From: RUG695 sp050943135
GTDB taxonomy: Bacteria > Planctomycetota > Planctomycetia > Pirellulales > Thermoguttaceae
DNA: 64,000 bases
Assembly: GCA_050943135.1 (NCBI GenBank)
Contig: JBMNOP010000006.1
Location: 1 to 64,000, forward strand
Reading direction: 5' to 3'
Shown: in pieces, positions 27,040-35,127 of the stretch
How positions within the stretch are numbered: the first letter of the stretch is position 1
How the letters are laid out: every line of letters starts with the position of its first letter
The notes under the pieces: model-generated
Database searches by the model: none
The model's input: the letters and a program-made list of their open reading frames with translations, nothing else
What the model was told of the DNA's origin: nothing
Position numbers and translations under genes: made by a program

Positions 27040-27267
27040 TTATTCCTGCTTGGCCTTGATCGTGTTAAAAAGATCGGTCAGGGTTTGAGATTTGAGAATA
27101 TCGCGCCCTTTCAGGGTCACGCCGTATTTTTCGTCGACCATCGAAATAACCGAAAGCCCGACGAGCGAACTCCATTCGGGCAGTTTTTTAAATTCGGTCT
27201 CGGGGATCAAACCGTCCGATTCCCCGAAGAGGCCGGCAAAATCGTCGATGAAGTTCTCGAGGGTCAT
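27040..27267 (-). CDS. acyl carrier protein
   Basis: 75 residues starting MTLENFIDDFAGLF. The four-helix carrier fold is suggested by length and pattern. The phosphopantetheine site is WSSLVGLSVI, with Ser-Leu kept but the usual Asp before the Ser replaced by Ser. The conserved D-x-x-YGV follows. Lies between the acyltransferase and KASIII genes, which presumably act on or through it. Confidence 0.82.
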   Translation of the reverse strand: MTLENFIDDFAGLFGESDGLIPETEFKKLPEWSSLVGLSVISMVDEKYGVTLKGRDILKSQTLTDLFNTIKAKQE

Positions 27268-27307
27268 CACTGTGTTCTCCGCGCGCGGCGGCGCTTGCTG
27301 CTGGTGG

Positions 27308-27985
27308 TTAGTTAACGTCTTTCCCCGGGGGAAGGAAAAACTCTTCGTAGACCTTTCCCGGAACGCCGACGACGAAAGAGCAAGGGGGAACATCTTCCAT
27401 AACGGCCGAACCGGCCGAAACTTTCGACCAGGCCCCGATCCGCACCCCCGGCGCCGTCACGCTGTTCGCGCCCAAATGTACCCCCTCTTCGAGGATCGTT
27501 CCCCCCGAAACCGCTGCTCCGGGAGCGACTTCGCAGTAGTCCCCGATCTGAACGTCGTGCCCGATAACCCCGCTGACAAGCGCGAAGTTGCCGATACGCA
27601 CGTCGCACGAGACCTGCCCCTGTTCGATCAGGCTTCCGTACCCGAGAATAACCGAGCGGGCGGCCAGCCACTCGTCGTCCCGGTACGAGTGCCAACCGGG
27701 AAAAAATCTTTCGAACCCGTGGAATCGTTCGGCAATGCGGCGGCGCACCTCCGGAATTCCGACTCCCAGGTAGTAGCAATACTCCGACGTCGGGCGGTGC
27801 CCTTCGATTTTGCCGATGATCGAGGGGTAACCGGCCGGCATTTCGGTTTTGACGTCGTCGAGGAACCCGGCACAATCGAGAGACTCTCTCCCTTTTTTGT
27901 ACGCTCGCGCATTCTTTTCGCGCAGGTTATGGTACAATTCCCGTGCCAACCCCCCCGCGCCGAGGATAATATAACTTTCTGCCAT
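27308..27985 (-). CDS. NeuD-family sugar O-acyltransferase (left-handed beta-helix)
   Basis: 225 residues from the ATG at 27985 (GGGAGACGG upstream). N-terminal Rossmann-like PglD/NeuD domain (YIILGAGGLARELY) and a C-terminal hexapeptide-repeat helix (IGNFALVSGVIGHDVQIGDYCEVAPGA, interrupted here for length: IGNFALVSG / VIGHDVQIG). The probable catalytic His is in GVIGHDVQIG. Family members N- or O-acetylate nucleotide sugars or sialic-type sugars. Being first in an operon with a carrier protein and KASIII, it may use an acyl-ACP donor; that is inference. Confidence 0.82.
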   Translation of the reverse strand: MAESYIILGAGGLARELYHNLREKNARAYKKGRESLDCAGFLDDVKTEMPAGYPSIIGKIEGHRPTSEYCYYLGVGIPEVRRRIAERFHGFERFFPGWHSYRDDEWLAARSVILGYGSLIEQGQVSCDVRIGNFALVSGVIGHDVQIGDYCEVAPGAAVSGGTILEEGVHLGANSVTAPGVRIGAWSKVSAGSAVMEDVPPCSFVVGVPGKVYEEFFLPPGKDVN

Positions 27986-28294
27986 TCCGTCTCCCGCTGA
28001 AACAGCGTTGTCTCTTTGTCGAACCGCCACACCCCGGATTCGTGTCGTGCTTTCATTCTATCTTCTCGGCATATCTGCGGCAAGAGGAATCGGACCGCCC
28101 GCAAACCCTCTCTTTATTCACGGAACCTTCCGGTTTTTCTGGACATTCCGTATTTTGTAAGTTATCATTATACCGTTGGGAGTCTGTTGTTTTTCCGTTT
28201 CGGCTTTCACGGTAGGTCGCAGAGTTTTCTGTCGTGCCGCGGGTAGGCTCAACGGAAGGGCTGCTATGGAAATGCCGGCTGGGAGCAATAAAAT
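27986..28294. other. divergent intergenic region with a possible minus-strand -10
   Basis: 309 bp between the acyltransferase operon and the pilM-like gene. A TATAAT on the minus strand (28167-28172) could serve the acyltransferase operon; its -35 is weak. GGGAG nine bases before 28295 is the ribosome-binding site of the plus-strand gene. Nothing else seen. Confidence 0.35.
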
Positions 28295-30094
28295 ATGGCG
28301 CGGTTTTTGGCGGTTGACTGGGATCGTTCCGAGGTGCGGTTTCTCTACGGGACCTTCTCGGGGGATCGGCTCGTTCTTCTGAAATCGGGGGCCGCGCCGA
28401 TCATTTCGGATTCGGAAAAGGAACCGACCGGTATGTTGCCGGAAGACGAGCCCGAAGAGGAGCCCGCGTCCGAAGGAGCCCCGCACGATCTCTCCGGCGG
28501 TCTTCCCGAAAATATTCCCGACGAAGAAGACGAAGGAGCCTCGCCCGGGGAGGCGGAAGAGCCACGGGCAAAAAAGAGGAAGCTGTTTTCGAAACCCTCT
28601 CCCGCAAAAGACGACGCTTCGATCAAGCGGGGCTTGGTTCTCAAACGCCTCCTCCGCGAACATGGCGTTCCGGCCGGACCGGTCATCCTCTGCCTGCCGC
28701 GCGATCACGCCGATCTCCTCAACCTGACCCTTCCGAAACTGGCCGAGTCGGAACTTCCCGACATCGTGAAAAATCAGGTTCTTCGCGACTCGACCGCCTA
28801 TATCGAAGGACACCCGCTCGACTTCATCCCACTCGGCGACGCGGCGACAAAAAACGCAACGAGGAAAATCTTTTCGGCATCGATCTCCCGCATCGAACTG
28901 CGGAATCTCCGCACATTCTGTGCCGCGGCCGGTCGTCGCGCTGCCAAAATCGAGTTGCGTCTGACGACGCTGGCCGAATTCGTCCGGTCGGGACGAATTA
29001 CCGCCGAGGAACCGGTCCTTCTGGTTCAGGAAGGGCGCGACGAGGTCAATTTTGCCCTCTTCCGGGAAGGGATGCCGACCTATTTCCGCGCGGTTCAGTT
29101 CGATTCCGAACTCCCTCCCGCCGACCGCCGACAACGGTTGGTAACCGAGATCATCCGTACCGGTCAAATCGCCGCCGACGAAGAGCCGGTCTCATCGGTT
29201 CTGCTCTTCGGTCAAGAAGGAGAGTATGCCGACCTGGTCGAAGACCTGAACGCCCGGGAAGTCCAAGTCGAAGTCCTCGACCCCTTCTCTCTGACGGGAA
29301 TCGAAACGAGGCCGGGCGTAACGGGCAACGCCGCCCGATTCGCGCCTCTTCTCGGTGCGCTTTTGGCCGAACGGGGGAAAAAGGCGCGGCCGATCCTCGA
29401 TTTCCTCCATCCGCGCCAAAAACCGAAACCGCCGAACTATGCCCTTCCGTTTTTCGTTTTCCTCCTGCTGTTGGGCGCCGCCTTTCCCTACCTGTGGCAC
29501 CGGAACAAAAAAGACCTGCTCCACCGCAACGCCGAGGTGGCCCAATTGGCTCGGAACCTTTCGTCGTTACAGGGGGAATACAACATGCTCCGGCCGCAAT
29601 ATTCGGTTCTCGACAGTACCGTGGCCTGGGAACGGTACGGCGTAACCCTTCTTGACGAGTTGCGCGACATTCTCTTGCGTCTGCCTCCCGCGCCCGATCT
29701 TTTGATTTCCAGAATGGCATACAACGGATTTGACCCGCAATACAATTGCCCGGTCTTCATCATCAGTGCCAAAATCACCGCACCGCAGGTTTACAGACGC
29801 TTTTATCGAAACATGACTTCCGACAATGCCTACGGAATCAATTCGCGCGGCGCCGTGCAGGTTCCGACGGTTACCGACGACGAAACGAAACGGTCGACCG
29901 AATACAACTTTACCGCGGTGATCTTTTGTCGGCGACGCGCACCGCAAGACTACCTGAGAACGCTTCCGGACAACCTGCGCGCCATATCGCACGAGAAACC
30001 GGAATTCTACGATCAGCGAACCGGTGCGCCAACCCCGAACGGGCAAGATCGTTCGCCGGCATCGCAGACCGAAGAAGAGGAGACCCGGCCATGA
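28295..30094 (+). CDS. PilM-PilN-like (GspL-like) pilus/secretion platform protein
   Basis: 599 residues. N-terminal actin-like PilM/GspL fold (FLAVDWDRSEVRFLYG), interrupted by a very acidic insertion (about 43-90) followed by a basic patch (AKKRKLFSKP); continuing with VILCLPRDHADLLNLTLP and LVQEGRDEVNFALF. One membrane span (about 387-405, LPFFVFLLLLGAAFPYLW) leads to a coiled coil and a periplasmic PilN/GspL-like ferredoxin-fold domain. So the soluble and membrane partners appear fused in one chain, as in GspL. The stop overlaps the PilO-like start (ATGA). No pilB, pilT, pilQ or pilin gene is in view. Confidence 0.72.
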   Translation: MARFLAVDWDRSEVRFLYGTFSGDRLVLLKSGAAPIISDSEKEPTGMLPEDEPEEEPASEGAPHDLSGGLPENIPDEEDEGASPGEAEEPRAKKRKLFSKPSPAKDDASIKRGLVLKRLLREHGVPAGPVILCLPRDHADLLNLTLPKLAESELPDIVKNQVLRDSTAYIEGHPLDFIPLGDAATKNATRKIFSASISRIELRNLRTFCAAAGRRAAKIELRLTTLAEFVRSGRITAEEPVLLVQEGRDEVNFALFREGMPTYFRAVQFDSELPPADRRQRLVTEIIRTGQIAADEEPVSSVLLFGQEGEYADLVEDLNAREVQVEVLDPFSLTGIETRPGVTGNAARFAPLLGALLAERGKKARPILDFLHPRQKPKPPNYALPFFVFLLLLGAAFPYLWHRNKKDLLHRNAEVAQLARNLSSLQGEYNMLRPQYSVLDSTVAWERYGVTLLDELRDILLRLPPAPDLLISRMAYNGFDPQYNCPVFIISAKITAPQVYRRFYRNMTSDNAYGINSRGAVQVPTVTDDETKRSTEYNFTAVIFCRRRAPQDYLRTLPDNLRAISHEKPEFYDQRTGAPTPNGQDRSPASQTEEEETRP

Positions 30095-31017
30095 AACCGC
30101 TCCGCAACATAATCATTATCATTGTTCTTCTGCTGATCCTCGGCGCGTTTTTCGGTCCCAAGCTTTGGAAATCGCAGTATGCCCTGCCGCGCCAAGCCCT
30201 TGCCGAACAGAAAGCGAACCTGGAATCTCAGATTGCCGCGGGACAAAACCAAATCGCGATGATGCGGCGTTCCATCACCGAGAACATGAACCTCTACACG
30301 CGCTCGTTCCCCTTGCAGGTGAACGAGGCGCAACTGCAATACCAGATATGGCTTACCCAACTTTCCGAGTTCTGCGGATTTCGGGATACACAGATCAATG
30401 TCGGGAACAGTGCGGTTCGTAACGGGTTGATGAACCACTATTTTCGACTGCGCGGCGACTGTACCGCCGAACAACTTTATCGGTTTCTCTACGAATTTTA
30501 CTGGACCGGCTATCTGCATCGAATCGGCTCGCTCGATATTCAGACGAAAGAGTCCTCGAACCTGCTTTCCGTCGCGTTCCTCATCGAAGGGGCGACGATG
30601 CCCAAAATCAATCCGAACCAGCCCGTACCGAGCCAGAATATGCTTCCCGGCCCGCCATCGTTTTACCGCCGCCTGGCTTCGGCTCCTTGGAAAGCGTATC
30701 AATCAATGTCGCGCCACAATGTTTTTCAGTATTCGCTTCCGGGGGTAGACGATGCCGACTGGACGGTGCTGGCCGCGATGCCGACCATCGAATCACCCGA
30801 CGGCAAAACAACCACCCAGACACACTGGCGCGTTCTGACGACCGGTAAAACGTTGATCGTTCCGCTCGGCGGCGAGCTTTCGGTCGGCACGTTTGTCGGG
30901 ACGGTCCAGGATGTGGTCGACGATATGATCATTCTCAAACAGAGTAACGGCTATAACTGGATCCTTGGGTTGGGCGACCGCCTCTCGAACGCCGCATGTA
31001 TCCCCGAAATCTTCTGA
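30091..31017 (+). CDS. PilO/GspM-like membrane protein
   Basis: 308 residues: N-terminal span (about 6-22, IIIIIVLLLILGAFFGPKLW), a coiled coil (30-60), then a periplasmic alpha/beta domain of PilO/GspM style (about 75-175), and a C-terminal beta-rich extension (about 225-305, TLIVPLGGELSVGTF and GYNWILGLGDRL) recalling PilP/GspC-type domains. Translationally coupled to the PilM/N-like gene and followed by a bidirectional terminator. It probably forms the inner-membrane platform of a type II/IV-pilus-like machine. Confidence 0.65.
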   Translation: MKPLRNIIIIIVLLLILGAFFGPKLWKSQYALPRQALAEQKANLESQIAAGQNQIAMMRRSITENMNLYTRSFPLQVNEAQLQYQIWLTQLSEFCGFRDTQINVGNSAVRNGLMNHYFRLRGDCTAEQLYRFLYEFYWTGYLHRIGSLDIQTKESSNLLSVAFLIEGATMPKINPNQPVPSQNMLPGPPSFYRRLASAPWKAYQSMSRHNVFQYSLPGVDDADWTVLAAMPTIESPDGKTTTQTHWRVLTTGKTLIVPLGGELSVGTFVGTVQDVVDDMIILKQSNGYNWILGLGDRLSNAACIPEIF

Positions 31018-31050
31018 CCGATCCCGACTTTCCACACACGGGACCAGCGA

Positions 31051-31077
31051 TTTTGTAGGGCACATCTCCCTACAAAA
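31051..31077. terminator. bidirectional terminator between converging genes
   Basis: TTTTGTAGGG (31051-31060) and CCCTACAAAA (31068-31077), perfect, seven-base loop. It lies between the PilO-like gene and the oppositely oriented prolyl oligopeptidase gene; the outer T/A pairs provide a short U-tract either way. Confidence 0.65.
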
Positions 31078-31097
31078 CCGTTAAATCCCCCGTGAAC

Positions 31098-33257
31098 TTA
31101 TTGCGGTCCCCCATCGTCCGACCGGATGTTTTCCGACTTGCGGCAGAGCGTTTCCCAAAGGATAAACGAAAAGATGTCGGTATTCTCGTCGATGCGCATC
31201 GATGTCGGTTTTCCCCGGCCGTGACCGGCGTTCGTGTCGATTCGGATCAGTGCCGGCGCGGCGTCGTCGATCCCGGCACATGCGGCTTGCAGCGTCGCGG
31301 CAAACTTAAACGAGTGCGCCGGAACCACGCGGTCGTCGTGGTCGCCGGTCAGGATCAGCGTTGCCGGATAACGGGTGCCGGGCCGGATGCGGTGGAGCGG
31401 AGAATAAGCGTAGAGCGCCTCAAACATTTCACGGCTCTCTTCGCTCGTGCCGTAGTCGGCCGCCCATGCCCAACCGATCGTGAATTTGTGGTAGCGAAGC
31501 ATGTCGAGGACCCCGACTCCCGGCACCGCCGCCCGGAACAGATCGGGGCGTTGGGTCATTGCCGCGCCGACCAGGAGTCCGCCGTTCGACCGACCGAGGA
31601 TCGCCAGATGATCGGACGAGGTCCATTTTTCGGAAATCAGGTACTCCGCCGCAGCCAGAAAATCGTCGAAAACATTCTGCTTCTGCCGCAAGGTACCGGC
31701 CATATGCCATTCGGCGCCGTATTCCCCGCCCCCGCGCAGTACCGCCAGAGCCAACACCCCCCCGTGATCGAGGAATACCGTCCATTCCGGCTGAAACATC
31801 GGAGTCATGTTGACATTAAACCCTCCGTAGCCGTAAAGGAGTGCCGGATGGGTCCCGTCGCGCGGCGTTCCGTTCTTGTATGTCAGGAACAGGGGGGCGC
31901 GGGTCCCGTCCTTACTCGTGTACCAAACCCGTTCGGTGGTGTAGTCGTCAGGATTGAGCGAAAGGGGTGTCTCGAAAAGACGCCGGACCGTCCCATCGGT
32001 GACGTTGCGTGCGTAGATTTCCGTCGGGTGAACAAACGAGGTGAAACCGTAAAAGAGAATCGGGTCGTCTTTGCCCCCCGAAAGGGAAAGCATGCCCAGG
32101 GTCGGTAGATCAAGATGTCCCGTTTCCTTTCCGTCGGCGGTGTAAAGAACTCCTTCCTCGGCGGCGTCTTTCAGGTAGACGACCGCAATCTGTCCGCCGG
32201 TCATCACCGCGTCCGAAATCAGGTCTTTTGATTCGGGAACAATGTCGATCCAATGCGTCGGCGCGGGATCCTTTGGATCAACCGCGACGATTCGGCGCAG
32301 AGGCGCGCCATAATCGGTCAGCAGATAATATTTCCCTTCCAGAACCCCCAACGGATACGACTCGTGGTCGAACGAAGGATAGATTTCCGTAAACTCGGCA
32401 TCGGAACGTGTCAGGTCCAGTGACAGCAGACGGTTCCCGTAGGTCGATTCCCCCTCACTGACAAAGAGAACCGTCTCGTCTTCGTCGGTCGACGCGGTGC
32501 ATATCCGCTGGGGGTGTTCTTCGTCGAATCGGACAAGGCGGTCTTCCGACTGCGCGGTACCGAGACGATGGTATCGAACCTGATGAAACTCATTTTTCGC
32601 GACGAAATCTTTTCCCTCTTCCGGGGCGGGATAGCAGCTGTAGTAGAACCCCTCCCCCTGCCAGGCCGGTCTCGAAAATTTGATCCACTCCAAACGGTCG
32701 CTTAACACCTCTTTCGTTTCGATGTTCAGAACGTACCCTTCCTGCCAGTCCGACCCCGCGCGCGAGACGGTATACGCCAGATACTTCCCATCCTTCGAGA
32801 CCGCGCAGGCTCCCAGGGCCGCGGTCCCGTCTTCGGAAAGTTTGTTGGGGTCAAGAAGAACCTCGGCAGGCGCATCGAGCCCTTCCGATGTGTACAGAAT
32901 CGACTGGTCCTGAAGTCCGTCATTCTTAAAGAAAAAGAGCCGGTTCCCCTTCTTGAACGGGACCGAGTATTTCACGTAATCAAATCGCCGAGTCATCTCT
33001 TGGCGTATCTCTTCGCGAAACGGAATTCGGCTCAGAAACGATTCGGTCAGTCGGTTTTCCTGCCGGACCCATTCGGCGGTTTCGGCCGCACGGTCGTCTT
33101 CAAGCCATCGGTACGGATCGGCAACCCGCGTGCCGAAATATTCGTCGACCTGGTCGGTCTTTCGCGCCTCGGGGTATTCCAGCGCGGCGGTGGCGCCACA
33201 GAAGAGGATCGTCAACGCCGACAATCCGGGGAAGAAAAACATAAATCGAGATACCAT
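31098..33257 (-). CDS. prolyl oligopeptidase, family S9A, exported
   Basis: 719-residue serine peptidase cutting after proline in short peptides. Signal peptide (about 1-25), N-terminal propeller preceded by the typical VADPYRWLEDDRAAET, and a C-terminal alpha/beta hydrolase domain. The triad is visible: Ser in GRSNGG, Asp in GDHDDRV, His in NAGHGRGKP. The propeller-to-hydrolase passage has LYGYGGFNVNMTP and LRGGGEYG. GAAGGAG lies seven bases before the ATG. Probably periplasmic peptide turnover. Confidence 0.95.
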   Translation of the reverse strand: MVSRFMFFFPGLSALTILFCGATAALEYPEARKTDQVDEYFGTRVADPYRWLEDDRAAETAEWVRQENRLTESFLSRIPFREEIRQEMTRRFDYVKYSVPFKKGNRLFFFKNDGLQDQSILYTSEGLDAPAEVLLDPNKLSEDGTAALGACAVSKDGKYLAYTVSRAGSDWQEGYVLNIETKEVLSDRLEWIKFSRPAWQGEGFYYSCYPAPEEGKDFVAKNEFHQVRYHRLGTAQSEDRLVRFDEEHPQRICTASTDEDETVLFVSEGESTYGNRLLSLDLTRSDAEFTEIYPSFDHESYPLGVLEGKYYLLTDYGAPLRRIVAVDPKDPAPTHWIDIVPESKDLISDAVMTGGQIAVVYLKDAAEEGVLYTADGKETGHLDLPTLGMLSLSGGKDDPILFYGFTSFVHPTEIYARNVTDGTVRRLFETPLSLNPDDYTTERVWYTSKDGTRAPLFLTYKNGTPRDGTHPALLYGYGGFNVNMTPMFQPEWTVFLDHGGVLALAVLRGGGEYGAEWHMAGTLRQKQNVFDDFLAAAEYLISEKWTSSDHLAILGRSNGGLLVGAAMTQRPDLFRAAVPGVGVLDMLRYHKFTIGWAWAADYGTSEESREMFEALYAYSPLHRIRPGTRYPATLILTGDHDDRVVPAHSFKFAATLQAACAGIDDAAPALIRIDTNAGHGRGKPTSMRIDENTDIFSFILWETLCRKSENIRSDDGGPQ

Positions 33258-33377
33258 CGTTTAAACTCCTTCGAGGGGCGTCTTCCCTCTTTTGCGGTAC
33301 GACAAGGGGCCGCATATGGGCATGCCATGGCTTCTTCCGTGGTTTTCCAAGAACAAATTACGCCGCGGCGCGGCGGT

Positions 33378-35039
33378 TTATCGGTTCGTGGCCTCAAGCT
33401 CGTTTCGGATCGAGGCGGCTAGGTCCGACGACAGGTCGTTTCGGCCGAGACGCCAGAGCCAGTTGTTTTCGATCCGACCGGGAGAATTGACCCGCGCGGT
33501 ATCGTCGAGACCGAGGAAATCCTGGATCGGCACGAGCGCCGTCTCGGCGCGTGAGGCAAGGACTTCCCGAACACCGCATCGGACGAGCAGGTTCATTTCC
33601 TGCTCGGTGACACGAACCGGATCGGTATATCGGGACGGGACGGCCACGGTCGCCTCGGCTTGCGTCAGGTGTCGGCCGAAAACCTCGGCCACATAGGAAT
33701 AGTTGACCGGAATCGGCGACTCCGGATTCCGGAGTTCTTCGAGCCAACCGCGTACGGTCTGTGTGTCATGTGTTCCGGTGCAGGCAACCGAATTCCGGCA
33801 AACCTCGGTCATCGGATCAGGGTCGGTACCGGTTCGATGTTCATACGCAAAAACCAGGACCTTCATGCCGGGGAGTTGGTAATGATCGCGCAGGGCGTGT
33901 ACGCCGGGAGTCATCACGCCAAGGTCTTCGGCAATGAATGCTTCTTTCGGAAAATGGGCAAACACCGTGTCAAGGAACTTCTCGCGCGGACCGGCGGTCC
34001 AGAATCCGCCGTCGGCATCGATCGGCGTGGTCGGCACAAGACCGTCGGTCGGCTCATCGGGGCCGACCGGAATGGAGCGGTCACGTTTGTATATCGGGAA
34101 ACTGTAATAGTTGTAGAATCCGATAAAGTGATCGAGCCGCACCGCATCAAATCGACGGAGGGTCATGTCAAGTCGCCGAAGCCACCAGTCGAATCCGGTC
34201 TCTTCCAAGCGAGACCAGTTATAGAGGGGAGAATCCCACCGCTGGCCGTCCGGACTGAACGCATCGGCCGGCGCGCCCGAAATACGGCGCGGCCACCCGT
34301 CGTCGTCCAGTCGAAAGAATTGCCGATTCGTCCAGGTGTCGGCACTCGCCATTCCGACGTAGATCGGTACATCCCCGAGAATCCTGACCCCTTTTGTATT
34401 ACAGTATTCTTTTAACCCGCACCATTGCGTGTCGAAGACAAGTTGCGTGAACCGATGAAAGGCAAACGTCTCTTCCGACTCGCGCCGAACCCGGGCCAGC
34501 GCCTCGGGGTCGCGGTCACGAAACGCCTTCGGCCACCGCGGCCAAACGGTGGTACCGAAGCGGTCGGCAAGGACACAAAAGAACGTGTAATCGTCGAGCC
34601 AAAATACGTTTTCAGAAAGAAAGGTCTCTTCCCGCACCCGATACCGCGTGCCCCCTTCTCCGGCACGGTACCGCGCAAATGCCTTTTGATAGAGAGGAAG
34701 ACGCTCGGCGCCGGCCGCCTCGTAATCGGCCTTGGACCTGTCGGAAAAGGAAGAGGGGACAGCTTTCGGAAGGTCGTCCCGGTCGAGCAGTCCCTCGTCG
34801 GCAAGCTCCTCAAGGTCGAGGTAGAGCGGTTCTCCGGCAAATGCCGAGGCGTTCGAGTAGGGGGAGTAGTACCTGTCGATCGGATTGATCGGGAGCATTT
34901 GCCACCAGCGGCATCCGGCCTCGGCCAAAAAATCAACAAAGGCTCGCGCGTCGCGTCCCATCGTGCCGACGTGCGACTCGTTCGGAAGCGAAAACAGAGG
35001 CAGAAGAATACCGGCAGAACGTTCCATCGTTGTCAACAC
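33378..35039 (-). CDS. malQ: 4-alpha-glucanotransferase (amylomaltase, GH77)
   Basis: 553 residues, normal for bacterial MalQ. It moves alpha-1,4-glucan segments between maltodextrins. Family signatures: SPYSNASAFAGEPLYLDL near residue 60, the nucleophile region DAVRLDHFIGF, the acid/base region AEDLGVMTPGV, and GTHDTQTVRGW. The start is a GTG at 35039; the in-frame ATG four codons later is the alternative. A 14-bp perfect hairpin separates AAAGGAG from this GTG (see 35042-35085), leaving five unpaired bases between them. Adjacent genes are not obviously sugar-related. Confidence 0.93.
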   Translation of the reverse strand: MLTTMERSAGILLPLFSLPNESHVGTMGRDARAFVDFLAEAGCRWWQMLPINPIDRYYSPYSNASAFAGEPLYLDLEELADEGLLDRDDLPKAVPSSFSDRSKADYEAAGAERLPLYQKAFARYRAGEGGTRYRVREETFLSENVFWLDDYTFFCVLADRFGTTVWPRWPKAFRDRDPEALARVRRESEETFAFHRFTQLVFDTQWCGLKEYCNTKGVRILGDVPIYVGMASADTWTNRQFFRLDDDGWPRRISGAPADAFSPDGQRWDSPLYNWSRLEETGFDWWLRRLDMTLRRFDAVRLDHFIGFYNYYSFPIYKRDRSIPVGPDEPTDGLVPTTPIDADGGFWTAGPREKFLDTVFAHFPKEAFIAEDLGVMTPGVHALRDHYQLPGMKVLVFAYEHRTGTDPDPMTEVCRNSVACTGTHDTQTVRGWLEELRNPESPIPVNYSYVAEVFGRHLTQAEATVAVPSRYTDPVRVTEQEMNLLVRCGVREVLASRAETALVPIQDFLGLDDTARVNSPGRIENNWLWRLGRNDLSSDLAASIRNELEATNR

Positions 35040-35041
35040 TG

Positions 35042-35085
35042 GCCGTTTCGGGATTGGTCGAAATCCCGAAACGGCGAACTCCTTT
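35042..35085 (-). promoter_or_regulatory. hairpin between the malQ Shine-Dalgarno and start codon
   Basis: GCCGTTTCGGGATT (35042-35055) and AATCCCGAAACGGC (35062-35075) form a perfect 14-bp stem with a six-base loop. On the minus strand AAAGGAG (35079-35085) lies three bases before the stem and the malQ GTG two bases after it. Folding would bring the Shine-Dalgarno to about five bases from the start. It is also 52 bp after the upstream gene's stop and could act as a terminator, but no T-run follows. Confidence 0.6.
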
Positions 35086-35127
35086 CATCGGAGTCGAGGG
35101 GGTGAACATCCTCCATGGGTTAATCGT

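Noticed and set aside
35042..35075. Simple intrinsic terminator for the haem/FGE gene
   Set aside because: Not excluded, but no T-run follows and the stem ends two bases before the malQ GTG, so a translation-linked role is at least as likely.
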